A DNA stretch of 64,000 nucleotides from Earliella scabrosa (taxonomy: Eukaryota; Basidiomycota; Agaricomycetes; Polyporales; Polyporaceae): contig JABYQQ010000001.1 of NCBI GenBank assembly GCA_022605405.1, positions 806,001 through 870,000 on the forward strand. Direction: 5' to 3'. The translations under genes and the position numbers were made by a program. Within the stretch, counting starts at the first letter, position 1; each line of letters opens with the position of its first letter. Of the stretch, positions 1 through 11,190 are shown one piece after another. The notes under the pieces are model-generated. The model did no database searches, was not told the DNA's origin, and saw nothing but the letters and a program-made list of their open reading frames with translations.

Positions 1-17
1 CGCACTCACAATTACAG

Positions 18-872
18 GCAGGCGTCCTAGCAGGAAAGCTGCAGTACGGCACCGCGTTTGGCGGTTCAAAGGTATGCATCGCACACTCACTCTGAACACT
101 GTAATCAGGATCTCATGGTATCCAGGTGGAGGATATGTCACGGATACTGGTGGAGCATGGGTTCAGTTACGCCGGGAAAGACATGTTGACGAGTGGAATC
201 ACCGGCGAACCCTTGGAAGCTTACGTTTACTTCGGTCCAATATACTACCAGGTGAGTCGAAATGCTAGAATGGGTCCTGAATATAGGCATTCACCTCGCA
301 CTATAGAAACTAAGTGAGTCGTCTCCGATGTGTTTTGTACAGCGTTCACTCGGCTGAACATTTCTGAACCAGAGCACATGGTCATGGACAAGATGCATGC
401 CCGAGCTAGGTTCGTGAATGAGTTAATTGGGCGACTACACTGCTACTTTCCTGTCAGCGGGCACTGCTGACGTGTTTTTGCATCTGTTCGACAGGGGTCC
501 CCGTGCAACCTTGACACGTCAGCCCACTGAAGGTCGCTCACGTGAAGGTGGTCTGCGTCTCGGCGAGATGGAGCGCGACTGTCTGATTGGTTATGGTGCA
601 ACACAATTGTTGTTGGAGCGGCTGATGATCTCGTCCGATCAGTTTCAAGTTGATGCATGTGAAGATTGCGGTCTAATGGGGTACAACGGCTGGTGTTCAT
701 ACTGCAAGTCTTCAAAGAAGATGGCACAACTCGTCATTCCATATGCTGCAAAGCTTCTGTTCCAAGAGGTGTGTGCTGTGTTAATACTGCTGGCATTCCT
801 GCATGTTCACCGCGCACCTTACAGCTTATGGCCATGAATGTTGTACCACGATTGATTCTGGATGATGCTTAG
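18..872 (+). CDS. RPC2: RNA polymerase III second-largest subunit, C-terminal end (5' partial)
   Basis: This is the end of the catalytic-core subunit RPC2 (RET1 in yeast) of nuclear RNA polymerase III, which makes tRNA and 5S RNA. Exons I read: 18-71 ([12 protein letters not shown]), 126-251 ([20 protein letters not shown]), 375-409 ([12 protein letters not shown]), 495-768 ([19 protein letters not shown], then [20 protein letters not shown]) and 825-872 ([15 protein letters not shown], stop). The C-terminal zinc site is visible as [16 protein letters not shown]. Introns are 54, 123, 85 and 56 nt with GT and AG ends. The wording around the zinc site fits RPC2 rather than RPB2. The gene runs off the left edge. 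The 252-374 intron is the longest, and the standard splice loses about three conserved residues (R/K-L-K) before HMV, so that exon border is uncertain. Confidence 0.9.
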
Positions 873-1373
873 GATGCAGACAATTAGCAATTAATCAGAG
901 TAGTGTGTTACGTAGTGTACCATTGGCCTGTATCTATAAAGTTGATCATTTTGTAAGCAGACTATACATTTGTGCTGAACAGGAGGCAAATGGCACTGTG
1001 GACAAGAACCTGTATGATAATGCGAGCGCCGATGCCAGCTTAGTGAAGTAGCGGTACCATTGCCCAACTTGATCAACTCAAACTTCCAGGCAGCACATGT
1101 GCAGACTCTAGTCACTCTACAGAATGTCTTAATTTGAGCCTCCTCCAGGGTTGAGTCATTCCTTTATTGCTGGGGGGAGAGGGTTTGGTGGGTGTGGCTC
1201 ACCGGATCATGCTGGAGAAGTCCCATACTAGTACTACTTCCAGAGCATGGCTGCACCCAAGAGCTCTGGAAGTATGTGTAATTTATGCCATTTGCTGAGC
1301 ACCCTTTGGTGGTGTCAGAACTAGCGCAGTGGATTATGGAGCAATCAAGCAGCAGATCAGTAGTACAGCATAT
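873..1373. other. intergenic, no gene seen
   Basis: No convincing coding sequence. The only structure I noticed is an 11-bp inverted repeat, ACTTCCAGAGC at 1236-1246 paired with its complement at 1263-1273. Confidence 0.5.
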
Positions 1374-1702
1374 CAGTAGATTCTGGAATCACTTATGTCC
1401 ACCTTATTTGGGTCCATAAGTGGACGTAAGTGGGCGGCTAATGGGCACTTTTGCACAGCTTTCTCAGTCGTTTTCAACCCACTCGTGCAAGGTTTATAGC
1501 ACCCTCAGAACTGTACTGTTTGGTATGAAACTTTGTACGATGGTTTCCGAAGGTATCAGAAATGTCCCTATAAATTTTGGTTGGATTTGATTGAGTCGAT
1601 GGAAAGCTATTCACAAAACCATAGAACTCCCAAAAAGGCGCATAAGTGGCATAAATGCACGTAAGTAGACGTAAGTGACATAAGGGATTCTGGGATCTAC
1701 TG
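1374..1702. mobile_element. MITE with CAGTAGAT terminal inverted repeats
   Basis: The left end, CAGTAGATTCTGGAATCAC, is matched in inverse by the right end, whose complement reads CAGTAGATCCCAGAATCCC. The imperfect inverted repeats extend about 30 bp and include TTATGTC blocks. Length is 329 bp with no transposase. The interior is rich in short CATAAGTGG and ACGTAAGTG units. No clear target duplication is visible, so the superfamily is not assigned. Confidence 0.6.
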
Positions 1703-2705
1703 ATGCACACAGAAGCACGCAGCAGCAGCTGGGAACGCAATGGTAATGGAGTGGACTAAGAACAGAAGGCTACACTACAGCACTGAGCTAGCACCAGGGA
1801 GGATTCCAGACACAGGTACTACAGCACATGAACAGAGGCACCTACCATACAGATCTGACAGGTGGTGCTCAAACTCACAGAGTTCAAAACCCCTGAAAAA
1901 TAACATACTTTGGGAGACTTCCCTGGTTACATTATCAGCATGCCTGCTCAACTCTTGTTGGTGAAGCTATACAACATTCAAGTCTTAAGAAACCAATGTA
2001 GCTCAATGCAAAGTTACAAGTATTTCTGTTACATCATAATTATATAACACATATTCACTGCATGTTAAAGTCTGTACATGCCAGGTGGACTACACCGGGT
2101 GAAGCTGCAAGCACTGAAATCATGACAGGTAGAATGTCATTTGAAATGATGACACAACTATTATACAACTATATCCAAATTGTAACTAAGTTGCAATGTG
2201 GGTCAAGTGACTAGGTTACGGACATACTATGTACACCATTACATCAGAGTTATAGTCCTGTCGTAGTCCAGCACACCTGCAGTCCTTGTGGTTGGGCACA
2301 TTGATTGTGCATCACACAACACATCATGTGTAGTGACTTGCAGAGCCTGGCCTCAGGCTGCCAGGCTGAGCTCTCAGTAGGCCGGGTCGGACCAGGCTTC
2401 ACATAGAGCTTCTGAGAGCCTGATGGCCTGGCTTAAAGATGAGGGAAGCCTGGGCTGTAAGCTTGAGCCACAGCTTTGATCTGTAAATGCAACCACAATG
2501 AATCACAGATCCAGTCATTCAAGTGCTCTTTGGTTTCATGCAAAAGCCCGTGTGGTTCAAGAAATGCTGTATGATACCAACCACATAGCATTAGAATATA
2601 AATTCAGGCAAAATCTGTGCTCAACGTAAAATCTCAGTCTGCTTTCTGCCTCATGAACCGCTCATCCTAACTTTCTTGCCCTTACCTCTCCCCCATGGAT
2701 GCTGG
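1703..2705. other. intergenic, no gene seen
   Basis: No coding signal. About 2330-2480 is enriched in GCCTGG/CCAGGC words that form short hairpins, perhaps a decayed repeat. The rest is AT-rich and featureless to me. Confidence 0.4.
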
Positions 2706-3613
2706 GAAGTCAACTTGTGACTGACACACAGTCCGCCTGGCTGCTCGTCTAGCGGACAAAAACAACATCGCCACCCCCAAGATTCTGAGCCACCAACGTC
2801 GATCACCCATCACCGAGCCAGGACCCACTGCTAGTGGCAGCTCCAAGGTTGAGAAGACTCATGATACAACTGAGTCTGAAGTGACCCAGCCATTACTAGA
2901 TATGTTATAAGTCCGGGGCTACATCTCGTGCTAGTACTTATGTCATGTCATGCAATCCATAAGAGAAACAACCACAGGTTGAGATTGAGGAAGTTTCAGA
3001 TGAAGGCGACAATCCATATGTGCCCTCTGACTCTGCAGAGTCTAGCTCGGAGTCTGGCTCTGACCCCGAGGAGGAGGAGCTTAGTACACTGGTCCTGAAG
3101 CCAGCGGTGGCCAAGAGAGTGCTGGGGAAAGAAAAGAGATCCCGTCCTTCAAAGCAGAAGAGGAAGAAGGTCTCCCACACTGTAGCAGTAAATGATGATG
3201 GTGATGGAGACATCCAGACAGTCGACATTGATGCACCTCTCAAGGTACGCATGTTGGATAAGACGCTCAACATTCAGCATTTCTTGTCAGTGGGTTATCA
3301 AAGTTCTGAGGGTGACAAGATCAGGGACTGTTGTCTGTGCACGTATGTTTTTGTTCAGCTATGATCTCTTGTGTACTGCCAGCTCACATCAGTTCATACA
3401 GAAAGCCGCATTTCTGAAAAGTCCTGGTCAATCAGGTAACCACTCTACGTCAGCATTGCCAATTGGATCACAATAACTTATATTCTACAATGCCTATCTT
3501 AACTTGAAGTACTAAGAGCAATGTTGTAGTCTGTGTATCTGAAGTGGTGTAAGGAGAACGATTTTCTATCCATGCTCCCAAAAGATACTAAGACACGCCA
3601 GAAGAAGGAGGAG
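2706..3613 (+). pseudogene. possible 5' part of a BED-finger hAT-like transposase gene
   Basis: Three coding-like stretches lie in order. An N-terminal stretch is at about 2723-2911. An acidic then basic stretch at about 2981-3339 (EEVSDEGDNPYVPSDSAES, then PSKQKRKKV) ends LNIQHFLSVGYQ and DCCLC. A third at about 3525-3613 reads YLKWCKENDFLSMLPKDTK. The order of acidic region, basic patch, IQHF and a CxxC start resembles the N-termini of basidiomycete BED-finger hAT transposases. Short introns with GT/AG ends separate the pieces, but the reading phases do not all agree and no catalytic region follows. The identity is inferred, not shown. Confidence 0.35.
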
Positions 3614-4012
3614 GTAAGAATGCAAGCGGCAAGCCACACTCGACGCTCATCTCAAACCAATCAAGCCCAAGCCATGAGTTGTTCCATACAGTGATGAAGC
3701 GTTCATTGAAGCTGCCTAACAGTGGTTGATTGAGACAGACCAGATACGTAATCACCAAAGTTCTCTATTCATGGACATTAAGTTTGTGTTTCCCTGTTGC
3801 ATGTCTGGTAGCCGATACAAGCCCTTCAGCACTATGACATTCATTCTGCACATTTAATAAAAAAGTAAACTAATCCTCTCGGGTGCGCATACATTTCCAC
3901 TCCCGTACGAAATGTTGTTAGAAGACCGTAAACATTTCGGGAAATGCTCCGGAAACATTTCAATGGGTGCTTACTGTGGACTTCGCGGAGCCTGCACGAG
4001 CGCTAAGCAAAA
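3614..4012. other. intergenic, no gene seen
   Basis: Non-coding. It contains a cluster of ACATTTC/GAAATG words at about 3910-3965 that can form short hairpins. Confidence 0.4.
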
Positions 4013-4093
4013 GGGCGTGACTGCAGTTTGAACCCACAGCCTTGCTTAGGATAACTAGCTCATCCAGACGCTTATCCACTAGACCACAGAAGC
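4013..4093 (-). ncRNA. tRNA-derived sequence (SINE head or tRNA relic)
   Basis: Read on the minus strand it starts GCTTCTG and has an A-box-like TGGTCTAGTGGAT and a B-box-like GGGTTCAAACT at about the right spacing. A five-pair T-arm can be drawn. The acceptor stem does not close, so it is not a working tRNA. It is either a tRNA pseudogene or the head of a SINE. Confidence 0.55.
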
Positions 4094-4683
4094 ATTATGG
4101 GCCTTGGTGGCAATTGCAGTATATAGTTGGGTGACCAGGTCTACCTCAATGCAGGCTCAATAATCAATAAACTCTCTTCCATCCATTCTCCAGAAACTCG
4201 TATTGCTTCCAGCTGCCTTCCTTGATGCATTGCATTGCATTCATAGACGTGGGTAGTAGGGTTGCTTATGTAATAATTGTGAAAGTTCTGTCATGTCACA
4301 ACTTGACAATATTGAAACCATGGTATCCACGCTGTACTGGCTACCGGTATGCCACTAGCCGAACTCCTCCACGTTAATGCTTAATTGTGGAGGTTATGCT
4401 CAGCGAAAGTCAGCATCCCCAGGCATCCCATGCCAGAAAACTCGTCCTTCGAGGCCTCGGCAATAACCGGTGACCCTCGATCAGCGCTCGTGTGAGCTAT
4501 CCAAAGTAGGCGCTCAAGGAAGTGTTTACGGCATGCTTTGCAAAATGTTTGCAGCATGGTTCGAAGATGTTGCGATACGGAGTTACAAAGGTATGTCTTT
4601 TACAGAAAGATATGTTTCCGTTTTTATTTAAATGTGCAGAATGAACATCATACAGCACCCTTGATTCAAGGAGATGATTAACA
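4094..4683. other. intergenic, no gene seen
   Basis: No coding signal or repeat structure that I could support. It is the left flank of the HLE that starts at 4684. Confidence 0.4.
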
Positions 4684-5370
4684 TTACGATTGATAAGGTA
4701 TGAAGAAATTGTTCTTTATGCAGCCAGACTCCAGCCAGACAGATGTCACAATGATCCTCACCTGTGGAAACAATATTGAAACTCAGCTTACAGCAGTAAG
4801 TAGAGTTACTTACCAGATAAGTACATGTAAGCGCCAAACAAGTGCCCAGCAGCCACCACTTAGACACTGTTTTGGGCACTTTTTTACGTGTGACATCACA
4901 CTGTGATACTGTCACTGCTACTGGTACTACTTCGATAACTTTTTACCATGTGGAGCTATCATCATGTATTATATAACATTTTGTTCGCATCTTATAGCTC
5001 TATTTGAATAAATTATTTTTTCAGTACAATCAACAATAACTAAATCACCACATGCAGTACACTGCTGGAGCCAAACATGTGACATATTCTCTAGTTTCAC
5101 TTCAATCTTTTCCAGATTCCTCCATCCTTCTTTCCCCACACCACACTATTGTGTTTCAATGCATTACACTGATGCAGTTAAATATGTCCAACAATTGATT
5201 GAATATTAACAGTCATCATATTCCACTACATTAGTCATAACACTGTGATCCTGTATAGATGATTCATCTATCATTCTGTTGATCTTCTATCAATCAATTC
5301 ATAAAAGTTGTTGCATGATGTTGTATTTCTGACACACATCATATAGTATAAACTAATGTTGAGCATGGTC

Positions 5371-5375
5371 ATGAA
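5371..5375 (+). repeat. copia-1 target site duplication, left copy
   Basis: ATGAA directly precedes the left LTR and is repeated at 11799-11803 after the right LTR. This fixes both ends of the element. Confidence 0.9.
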
Positions 5376-5974
5376 TGTTGAACAATGGACTACAAACAGT
5401 AGACGCGCATTAGGCGCTATGGGCACTGCTTCTTACGATAGATCTTAGGCTGTGCTTCTTTCTTTCCATATTAGGTATACGTTGTACGATACACATGGTT
5501 ACTAGGCTTCTCTTTTGTCCAGTCCATTCCAGTGCGTTCTTCTACGCTCCGGACTCTTCTTAGACTGTTCCAGATCGTCCTTGTGACCATACTTTGTTCT
5601 CCATTTGTCGTTATCTTTGTTCTGTCTGAGTCATCCTTCGTCGCTCCTTACTCATCCTCGACTCACTCTGACTCAGACACATCACATGCCCTCCTTACTA
5701 TCGCTTACTCATGCAGCTCCTTTACGGTATATAAGGAGGACTCTCTGGGACTCGTCTCCTCAGTCTTTCACTCACTGACTGAGGAGTAAGTACTCGTCTT
5801 ACCTATGCGTTCATATGCTCTTACTTACAAGTACCTGTGTAGCTTGTCTGTCCGCTCACTTACTAGGTACTTGGCATTATGCTAATATAGTCTTTCACTC
5901 ACTGACTGAGGACTTGTCTGTCCGCTCACTTACTAGTCGCTTGCGACATCGCCTCACAGGTTCTCACTCCATCA
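5376..5974 (+). repeat. copia-1 left LTR
   Basis: Starts TGTTGAAC and ends CTCCATCA. It contains a TATA-like TATATAA at 5728-5734. It also has two internal duplications: AGTCTTTCACTCACTGACTG occurs twice, as does CTTGTCTGTCCGCTCACTTA. Confidence 0.96.
5728..5734 (+). promoter_or_regulatory. TATA-like box in the left LTR
   Basis: TATATAA sits about 245 bp before the LTR end in a GC-richer stretch and is repeated at 11552-11558. This is the expected place for the U3 promoter. Inferred from motif only. Confidence 0.5.
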
Positions 5975-5996
5975 GGTTATGAGCCCTGCGCTCTGA
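5975..5996 (+). promoter_or_regulatory. copia-1 primer binding site, Met-tRNA anticodon arm type
   Basis: The first internal bases are GGTTATGAGCCC. Their complement, GGGCTCATAACC, has the sequence of a CAT anticodon arm. This is not the 3' end of a tRNA. Drosophila copia and yeast Ty5 are known to prime from such a half-tRNA of initiator Met. Which Met-tRNA is used here cannot be told without the host tRNA set. Confidence 0.7.
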
Positions 5997-6493
5997 CCGT
6001 TGCTAGTCGTCACATCGCGCGCACCCGACGACTTCTACCCTCGTGCACATCCTCCACTAACTCCTTAGCTCTTGACTGTGCCCGCCGACACTGCTGCCAG
6101 GGGGACATTCCTGCGCTCGTGACGCAGCCCTGAGCGCTCTTTAGTAGTCACATAGCTCGTCGTATTGTTGTACCACCTATTGTGCTCTCGAGGCACACGG
6201 GTCTTTTGGATATCCCTCAGCCAGGCCACGCACTTGCGCCCGCCAGCTGTTGTATCCGGGGTGTCATCACCTTTGGAGCCGGAGGACAACCGTTCGGACC
6301 CTCCTTACGATACCATTTTTATACGTACATCGTAGCAGACTCTTTCAGGGCACAGTTGGCAACTTCTACCCTTGGCATTAGCATATCCGACTTGCTAGTG
6401 TTTAAGGTTCACCTCAACAGGTGTTCATCTCTACGTTGCCTTTGCACGAGGCTCTCCAAATCATCGCATTCCTGAACCTTTCGCAACGACGCG

Positions 6494-9400
6494 GTGGCTT
6501 CATCAGACGACGAACCGTTTGATTGTAGTCACTCATACCATCGGCACGACCGCGTTGACCAAAGGGACGTCTTCTGGGACGAGTCAGATAGAAGGTGGTA
6601 CTACTGCGAACGACAACCGTGTCCTAACCGGGAGTCGGAAGTAGCTCAACCAGACAACTGCACTGTACCTCGTCGTAACGTACCTATCGCTCCTGACCAG
6701 GTCTGCCGACCACGAACACCGGACACATCCTCGTCATCCTCATCCCCTGCTTCGTCTGAGCACGAAGTTGCAAATATCCTCGAAGATCCTGCGGAGCCTC
6801 CAGTCCCAACTCCTCTCCCTTCTATCGTTATCTCTCCGCCTACACCGACTCTCACTCCTCTACCAGCCCTCGATCTCATCGTCAACCAGCCCGACTCAAC
6901 CGACTTCATCTACTCCTTCACCATGTCGGAAGCCGGAATGGAAAAGAGTCTTCCCCAGCTCCACGGGCAGGAAGGCTACAAGGAATGGGCTCGTCAGATG
7001 AAGGGCTATCTCATGATGATCGATGCATGGGATATCGTCAGCGGCACGGAGAGTCAACCAGCTGCCACCGATGCGGCTGGTCTCAAGGATTGGAAGAAGA
7101 GAGATTCCCGTGCAAGTGGTATCCTCATGTACAAAACCACTGCCGAGGTAGCCAAGTGCTATGAAGGGAAGAACACGTCGAAGGAGATCTGGGATGCCCT
7201 GAACACGACCTACGAGAAGACCGACAACGGGTACAGTTTCTCCCGCTTCGAACGGCTTCTCAACTATCCTCGTTTCAACGAGAACAAGTCGATCGTCGAT
7301 CAGGTCCAGACCTTCATCGGGCTGATGAACGAGCTTACCACAGGCTCCACCAACACCCTCGCCGAACATATCAAGGTCTACTGGCTCTTCTCCAAGATGC
7401 CGGATTCCTATCGCCCATCGATCTCCACTATCCTCCACACCACGGCTGAGACGGACCTGACCCTTGAAAAGGTTAAGCCGAAGCTCAAGCTCGAGGACTC
7501 CCTCCGTGGTACATCGATCGGTCAGGCGAACAAGATCTCGAAGCCGAAGTCCAAGCCCAAGCCCCCTTGTGAGCATTGCAGTAAGACGAACCATGACTCG
7601 TCGAACTGCTACAAGAAGTTCCCGGAGAAAGCTCCAAAGCGGAACAAGGGCAAAGGCAAGGACAACGGCAACGGCAATGGGAATCAGTCAGGTGGATCTG
7701 GGAATAATAATGGACATAACCACGCGCACACTCTAGCAGCCTTTGTACCTGTATCTACGAGCACCATCAACGAGATCTCCTTTTCAGCTTATAAGGCGGA
7801 CAACGCCAAAGACATGGACCTTGAGCGAACCACACTCTGGCTCATGGATTCTGGAGCATCTCAACACGTTACTGGCTGCCTCGAGGACTTCACTGAGTAC
7901 CGTCCATATGACACACCTGTTCTGTTTGGCACCGCCCAGGCAGGTAGTGACGGACATGTCCAAGGACTCGGTGAAGGTACGGTCAAAGGATACACTTATG
8001 TGGAAGGCAAACGGGTCTCCTTCACACTTCAGAACGTCTGCTACGTTCCAGCAGCAGGCAATACCCGTCTGTACTCCACTGGTGTCATCGAGCGCGCGAA
8101 GGGGTTCATCTATCAAGGGGGATACTACATGAGGATCTTTGACTCAAGGCCGGAAGGCTTTGTCGAATCTGGCAAGACGGTTAAGGTTGTCGGCAATGAG
8201 GTGGTTACTGCCCACTACGCCGCATCACACAACCTATACTACTTTCTGCTTGAGAATGCCGAACGTGATCTCAATGCTGCGTCCCACACTACACTCGATC
8301 ACGACCTTGCTCATCGTCGCTGGGGTCATCCTGGCAAGGAAGCGGTCAAGCGTCTTCCTGATGCAGTCAACGGTGTAGATGGCATTGACTCTAGTTCATC
8401 GGACAAACCATGCGAAGGATGCGCGAAAGGCAAAATGCATCGCCGTCCGTTCCCTCCGTCTTCGAAACGCGCCTCGGAACCATGCGAACTCGTCCACATG
8501 GATGTCGCTGGGCCGATGAGCACCTCGATTGGTGGTTACAGCTACTTCTGCACCTTCATCGATGACTACACCGGTCTCGCCTGTGTCTACTGCCTGAAGC
8601 GTAAATCCGATCAGGAGGCCGCTTTCAAGGAGTACAAAGCCTGGGCTGAGACACAGACCGGTCGTAAGATCAAGAAGGTACGATCCGATCGAGGGGGGGA
8701 ATATCTGTCCGATTCGTTCGAGTCATTGCTACGCGAATTCGGGATCGAGCACGATAAGACGTTGCCTGGCTCGCCTCAGCAGAATGGACGTGCTGAACGC
8801 TTCAACCGGACCATTGAGGAGAAGTCACTCTGTATGCTTCACCACGCCGGACTCTCTCATGGTTTCTGGAAACTCGCACTTGAAGCAGCCGTTCACATCT
8901 ACAACCGTCAGCCCATGAAACGACTCAAATGGCAATGCCCCATCACACTCTGGACCGGTAAGAAACCGGACGTCTCATACTTCCGTGTGTTTGGGTGCAA
9001 AGCCTATGTTCACGTGCAGAAGGACAAGCGTCATGGGAAGCTCGACGTGAAGGCAGTCGAGAGGACGTTTGTGGGCTATGAACCGGGTTCAAAGGGGTAT
9101 CGTCTATGGAACCCGACTGCCCGCCAAGTCGAAGTGTCTCGCGATGTGATCTTCGATGAGGACATATTTCCTGCACGTGCAGACACTGGCACTCGTCGCG
9201 CTACCCCCGACGACAGTCTGTTCCCTGCTCAACCGTCAGAGGATTCCTCCAATGACGATGTTGATCTCCCTGTTCCTCGTGACAACGACGAACCTCCTCC
9301 TCCTGCTCCTCCAAAAGACCCTGCTCCTGCTCCTGCTCCACCTGAAGCTGAACCGCAACCGCCGCAACCACAACAACCTCCGCCACCTCCCGCTCAGGTT

Positions 9401-11188
9401 CCTAAGCCAAATCATCGTCGCGGACGTCATCCTCCTGCTGCAGGAGATGCCCCTGCTCGTCGCTCTGAGCGACCAAACAAGGGTGTCCCCTCTAAGGCAC
9501 GGACGGAGAACAACACGTACGGTGACGAACCTCCCGCTCAAATAGATGCTAGAACCGATGAGGACGGTGAACAGGCTGAGGCACAATCAATTCTCGCGTT
9601 TATCCATTATTCCCGGTATAAGTCTGGTATTCCTGAGCACCATAAGGATGCCATGGCTAGACCGGATCGCGAACATTGGAAAGCGGCTGAGCGAGCAGAG
9701 TACGAATCTCTAATGGCTAATAAGACATGGGTCTTGGTTCCTCGCCCAAAGGACCGATCCGTCGTCACATGCCGTTGGGTCTATGATCGGAAGTCAGATG
9801 GTCGCTACAAAGCACGTCTCGTAGCTAGGGGATTCACGCAAGTCTATGGGAAGGATTACCACGAAACCTTCTCACCCGTCGCCCGTTTCGAGTCCATCCG
9901 TTATCTCTTTGCGCATGCTGCCTTAGAGGACTGGGATGTCGACGCGATGGATGTTAAGACTGCGTTCCTCAATGGCGACCTGGATGAGGAGGTCTACATG
10001 GAACAACCGGAAGGGTGGGTCATGAAAGGCAAAGAGGATCACGTTTGTCTGCTTAAGAAGGCCATCTACGGTCTCAAGCAAGCCTCTCGCCAGTGGAATG
10101 TCAAAATCCATGACTCGCTCGTCCAACAGGGATTTGTTCGGACGTACTCTGATGCCGGAGTCTACGTATATCGCCGACAAGGGGGGGATTCAGACCCTGA
10201 TCATGTCACTATCATTGTCTTGTATGTCGACGACCTACTTCTCATGGGGAAAAGTCGTGTACAGATTGACAAGGTCAAGAAGGCGCTAGGCAAGCAGTAC
10301 AAGATGACGGACTTAGGTCCGGTACAGCGATTCCTTGGTCTACGCATACGTCGAGATCGTCAAGCTAAGACACTCGACATCGACCAGGAAGAGTACATCG
10401 AGGCTATTCTGGAGAACCATCAGATGGCTAACTGTACGCCTGTGCGCACTCCTCTTCCCTCTGGTGCCGTGCTCGAAGCCGCTCAGACGGAGGCATCGGC
10501 AAAACTTCTCAAGCGTTTCCAGAGCTTGATGGGCAGTCTTCTCTATGCCTGTCTTGGGACGCGACCCGACATCGCGTTTGCCATCAGCCGTCTCGGTAAA
10601 TACAGCGCTAACCCCTCGGAAGCACATCTTCACTATCTCCAATACGTGCTTCGCTATCTCCGGGGGACTTCACATTATCGTCTGCGCTATGACGGAGCGT
10701 CTAATGCCGGTTTGATCGCGTTTTCCGATTCAGACTGGGCAGAGGATCGCGATGATAGGCACTTGCAAACTGGCTTCATCTTCAAGATGGCAGGTGGCGC
10801 AATCTCATGGGCGTCGCGACGGCAGCCGACGATTTCGCTCTCTTCTACTGAGGCGGAATACAAGGCAGCGTCAGACACCAGCCGTCAGATGATGTGGCTA
10901 AGGACGTTTGGAGATGAGTTAGGGGACGACATGAGTGCGTCTACGCCCATGTGTATGGATAACCATGGCGCGATCTTCCTCTCTGAGAACCCAGCCATCG
11001 ACAGGCGTACCAAGCACATAGAGGTCCACTACCATTTTGTGCGCGAGTATCTCGCCAGTGGGAGTATGGACATCTATTACATCGCGAGCAAGGAGAATCT
11101 GGCAGATGCGCTAACGAAGAATGTCACCTTCTCTGTGGTTGACTACTTCGTACAGCACTCTGGTCTCATTTCTTCCTCTGCGTCTTGA
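6494..11188 (+). CDS. copia-1 Gag-Pol polyprotein
   Basis: This is one 1564-codon frame. An N-terminal Cys/His module (about residues 10-48) ends QPCPNR. A proline/serine linker is followed by Gag (about 144-345), a CCHC zinc knuckle CEHCSKTNHDSSNC (about 359), protease LWLMDSGAS (Asp about 452), an integrase HHCC finger (about 605-650) and an integrase core with D670, D732 and E768 (35 residues between the last two). A proline-rich linker leads to reverse transcriptase with LYVDD (about 1244-1247) and RNase H with SDSDW (about 1412). All catalytic residues are present and no stop interrupts the frame. The first codon after the upstream stop at 6473 is GTG; the first in-frame ATG is at 6924, which would drop the N-terminal module. 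Confidence 0.95.
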   Translation: MASSDDEPFDCSHSYHRHDRVDQRDVFWDESDRRWYYCERQPCPNRESEVAQPDNCTVPRRNVPIAPDQVCRPRTPDTSSSSSSPASSEHEVANILEDPAEPPVPTPLPSIVISPPTPTLTPLPALDLIVNQPDSTDFIYSFTMSEAGMEKSLPQLHGQEGYKEWARQMKGYLMMIDAWDIVSGTESQPAATDAAGLKDWKKRDSRASGILMYKTTAEVAKCYEGKNTSKEIWDALNTTYEKTDNGYSFSRFERLLNYPRFNENKSIVDQVQTFIGLMNELTTGSTNTLAEHIKVYWLFSKMPDSYRPSISTILHTTAETDLTLEKVKPKLKLEDSLRGTSIGQANKISKPKSKPKPPCEHCSKTNHDSSNCYKKFPEKAPKRNKGKGKDNGNGNGNQSGGSGNNNGHNHAHTLAAFVPVSTSTINEISFSAYKADNAKDMDLERTTLWLMDSGASQHVTGCLEDFTEYRPYDTPVLFGTAQAGSDGHVQGLGEGTVKGYTYVEGKRVSFTLQNVCYVPAAGNTRLYSTGVIERAKGFIYQGGYYMRIFDSRPEGFVESGKTVKVVGNEVVTAHYAASHNLYYFLLENAERDLNAASHTTLDHDLAHRRWGHPGKEAVKRLPDAVNGVDGIDSSSSDKPCEGCAKGKMHRRPFPPSSKRASEPCELVHMDVAGPMSTSIGGYSYFCTFIDDYTGLACVYCLKRKSDQEAAFKEYKAWAETQTGRKIKKVRSDRGGEYLSDSFESLLREFGIEHDKTLPGSPQQNGRAERFNRTIEEKSLCMLHHAGLSHGFWKLALEAAVHIYNRQPMKRLKWQCPITLWTGKKPDVSYFRVFGCKAYVHVQKDKRHGKLDVKAVERTFVGYEPGSKGYRLWNPTARQVEVSRDVIFDEDIFPARADTGTRRATPDDSLFPAQPSEDSSNDDVDLPVPRDNDEPPPPAPPKDPAPAPAPPEAEPQPPQPQQPPPPPAQVPKPNHRRGRHPPAAGDAPARRSERPNKGVPSKARTENNTYGDEPPAQIDARTDEDGEQAEAQSILAFIHYSRYKSGIPEHHKDAMARPDREHWKAAERAEYESLMANKTWVLVPRPKDRSVVTCRWVYDRKSDGRYKARLVARGFTQVYGKDYHETFSPVARFESIRYLFAHAALEDWDVDAMDVKTAFLNGDLDEEVYMEQPEGWVMKGKEDHVCLLKKAIYGLKQASRQWNVKIHDSLVQQGFVRTYSDAGVYVYRRQGGDSDPDHVTIIVLYVDDLLLMGKSRVQIDKVKKALGKQYKMTDLGPVQRFLGLRIRRDRQAKTLDIDQEEYIEAILENHQMANCTPVRTPLPSGAVLEAAQTEASAKLLKRFQSLMGSLLYACLGTRPDIAFAISRLGKYSANPSEAHLHYLQYVLRYLRGTSHYRLRYDGASNAGLIAFSDSDWAEDRDDRHLQTGFIFKMAGGAISWASRRQPTISLSSTEAEYKAASDTSRQMMWLRTFGDELGDDMSASTPMCMDNHGAIFLSENPAIDRRTKHIEVHYHFVREYLASGSMDIYYIASKENLADALTKNVTFSVVDYFVQHSGLISSSAS

Positions 11189-11190
11189 AC

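Noticed and set aside
1474..1740. 88-codon open frame on the minus strand
   Set aside because: It lies largely inside the 1374-1702 MITE and has no protein-like pattern.
5532..5789. 85-codon open frame, repeated at 11356-11613
   Set aside because: It lies wholly inside the copia-1 LTRs; the identity of the two copies only reflects LTR identity.
6896..7594. 232-codon open frame on the minus strand
   Set aside because: Antisense shadow of the copia-1 gag frame, with no motif of its own.
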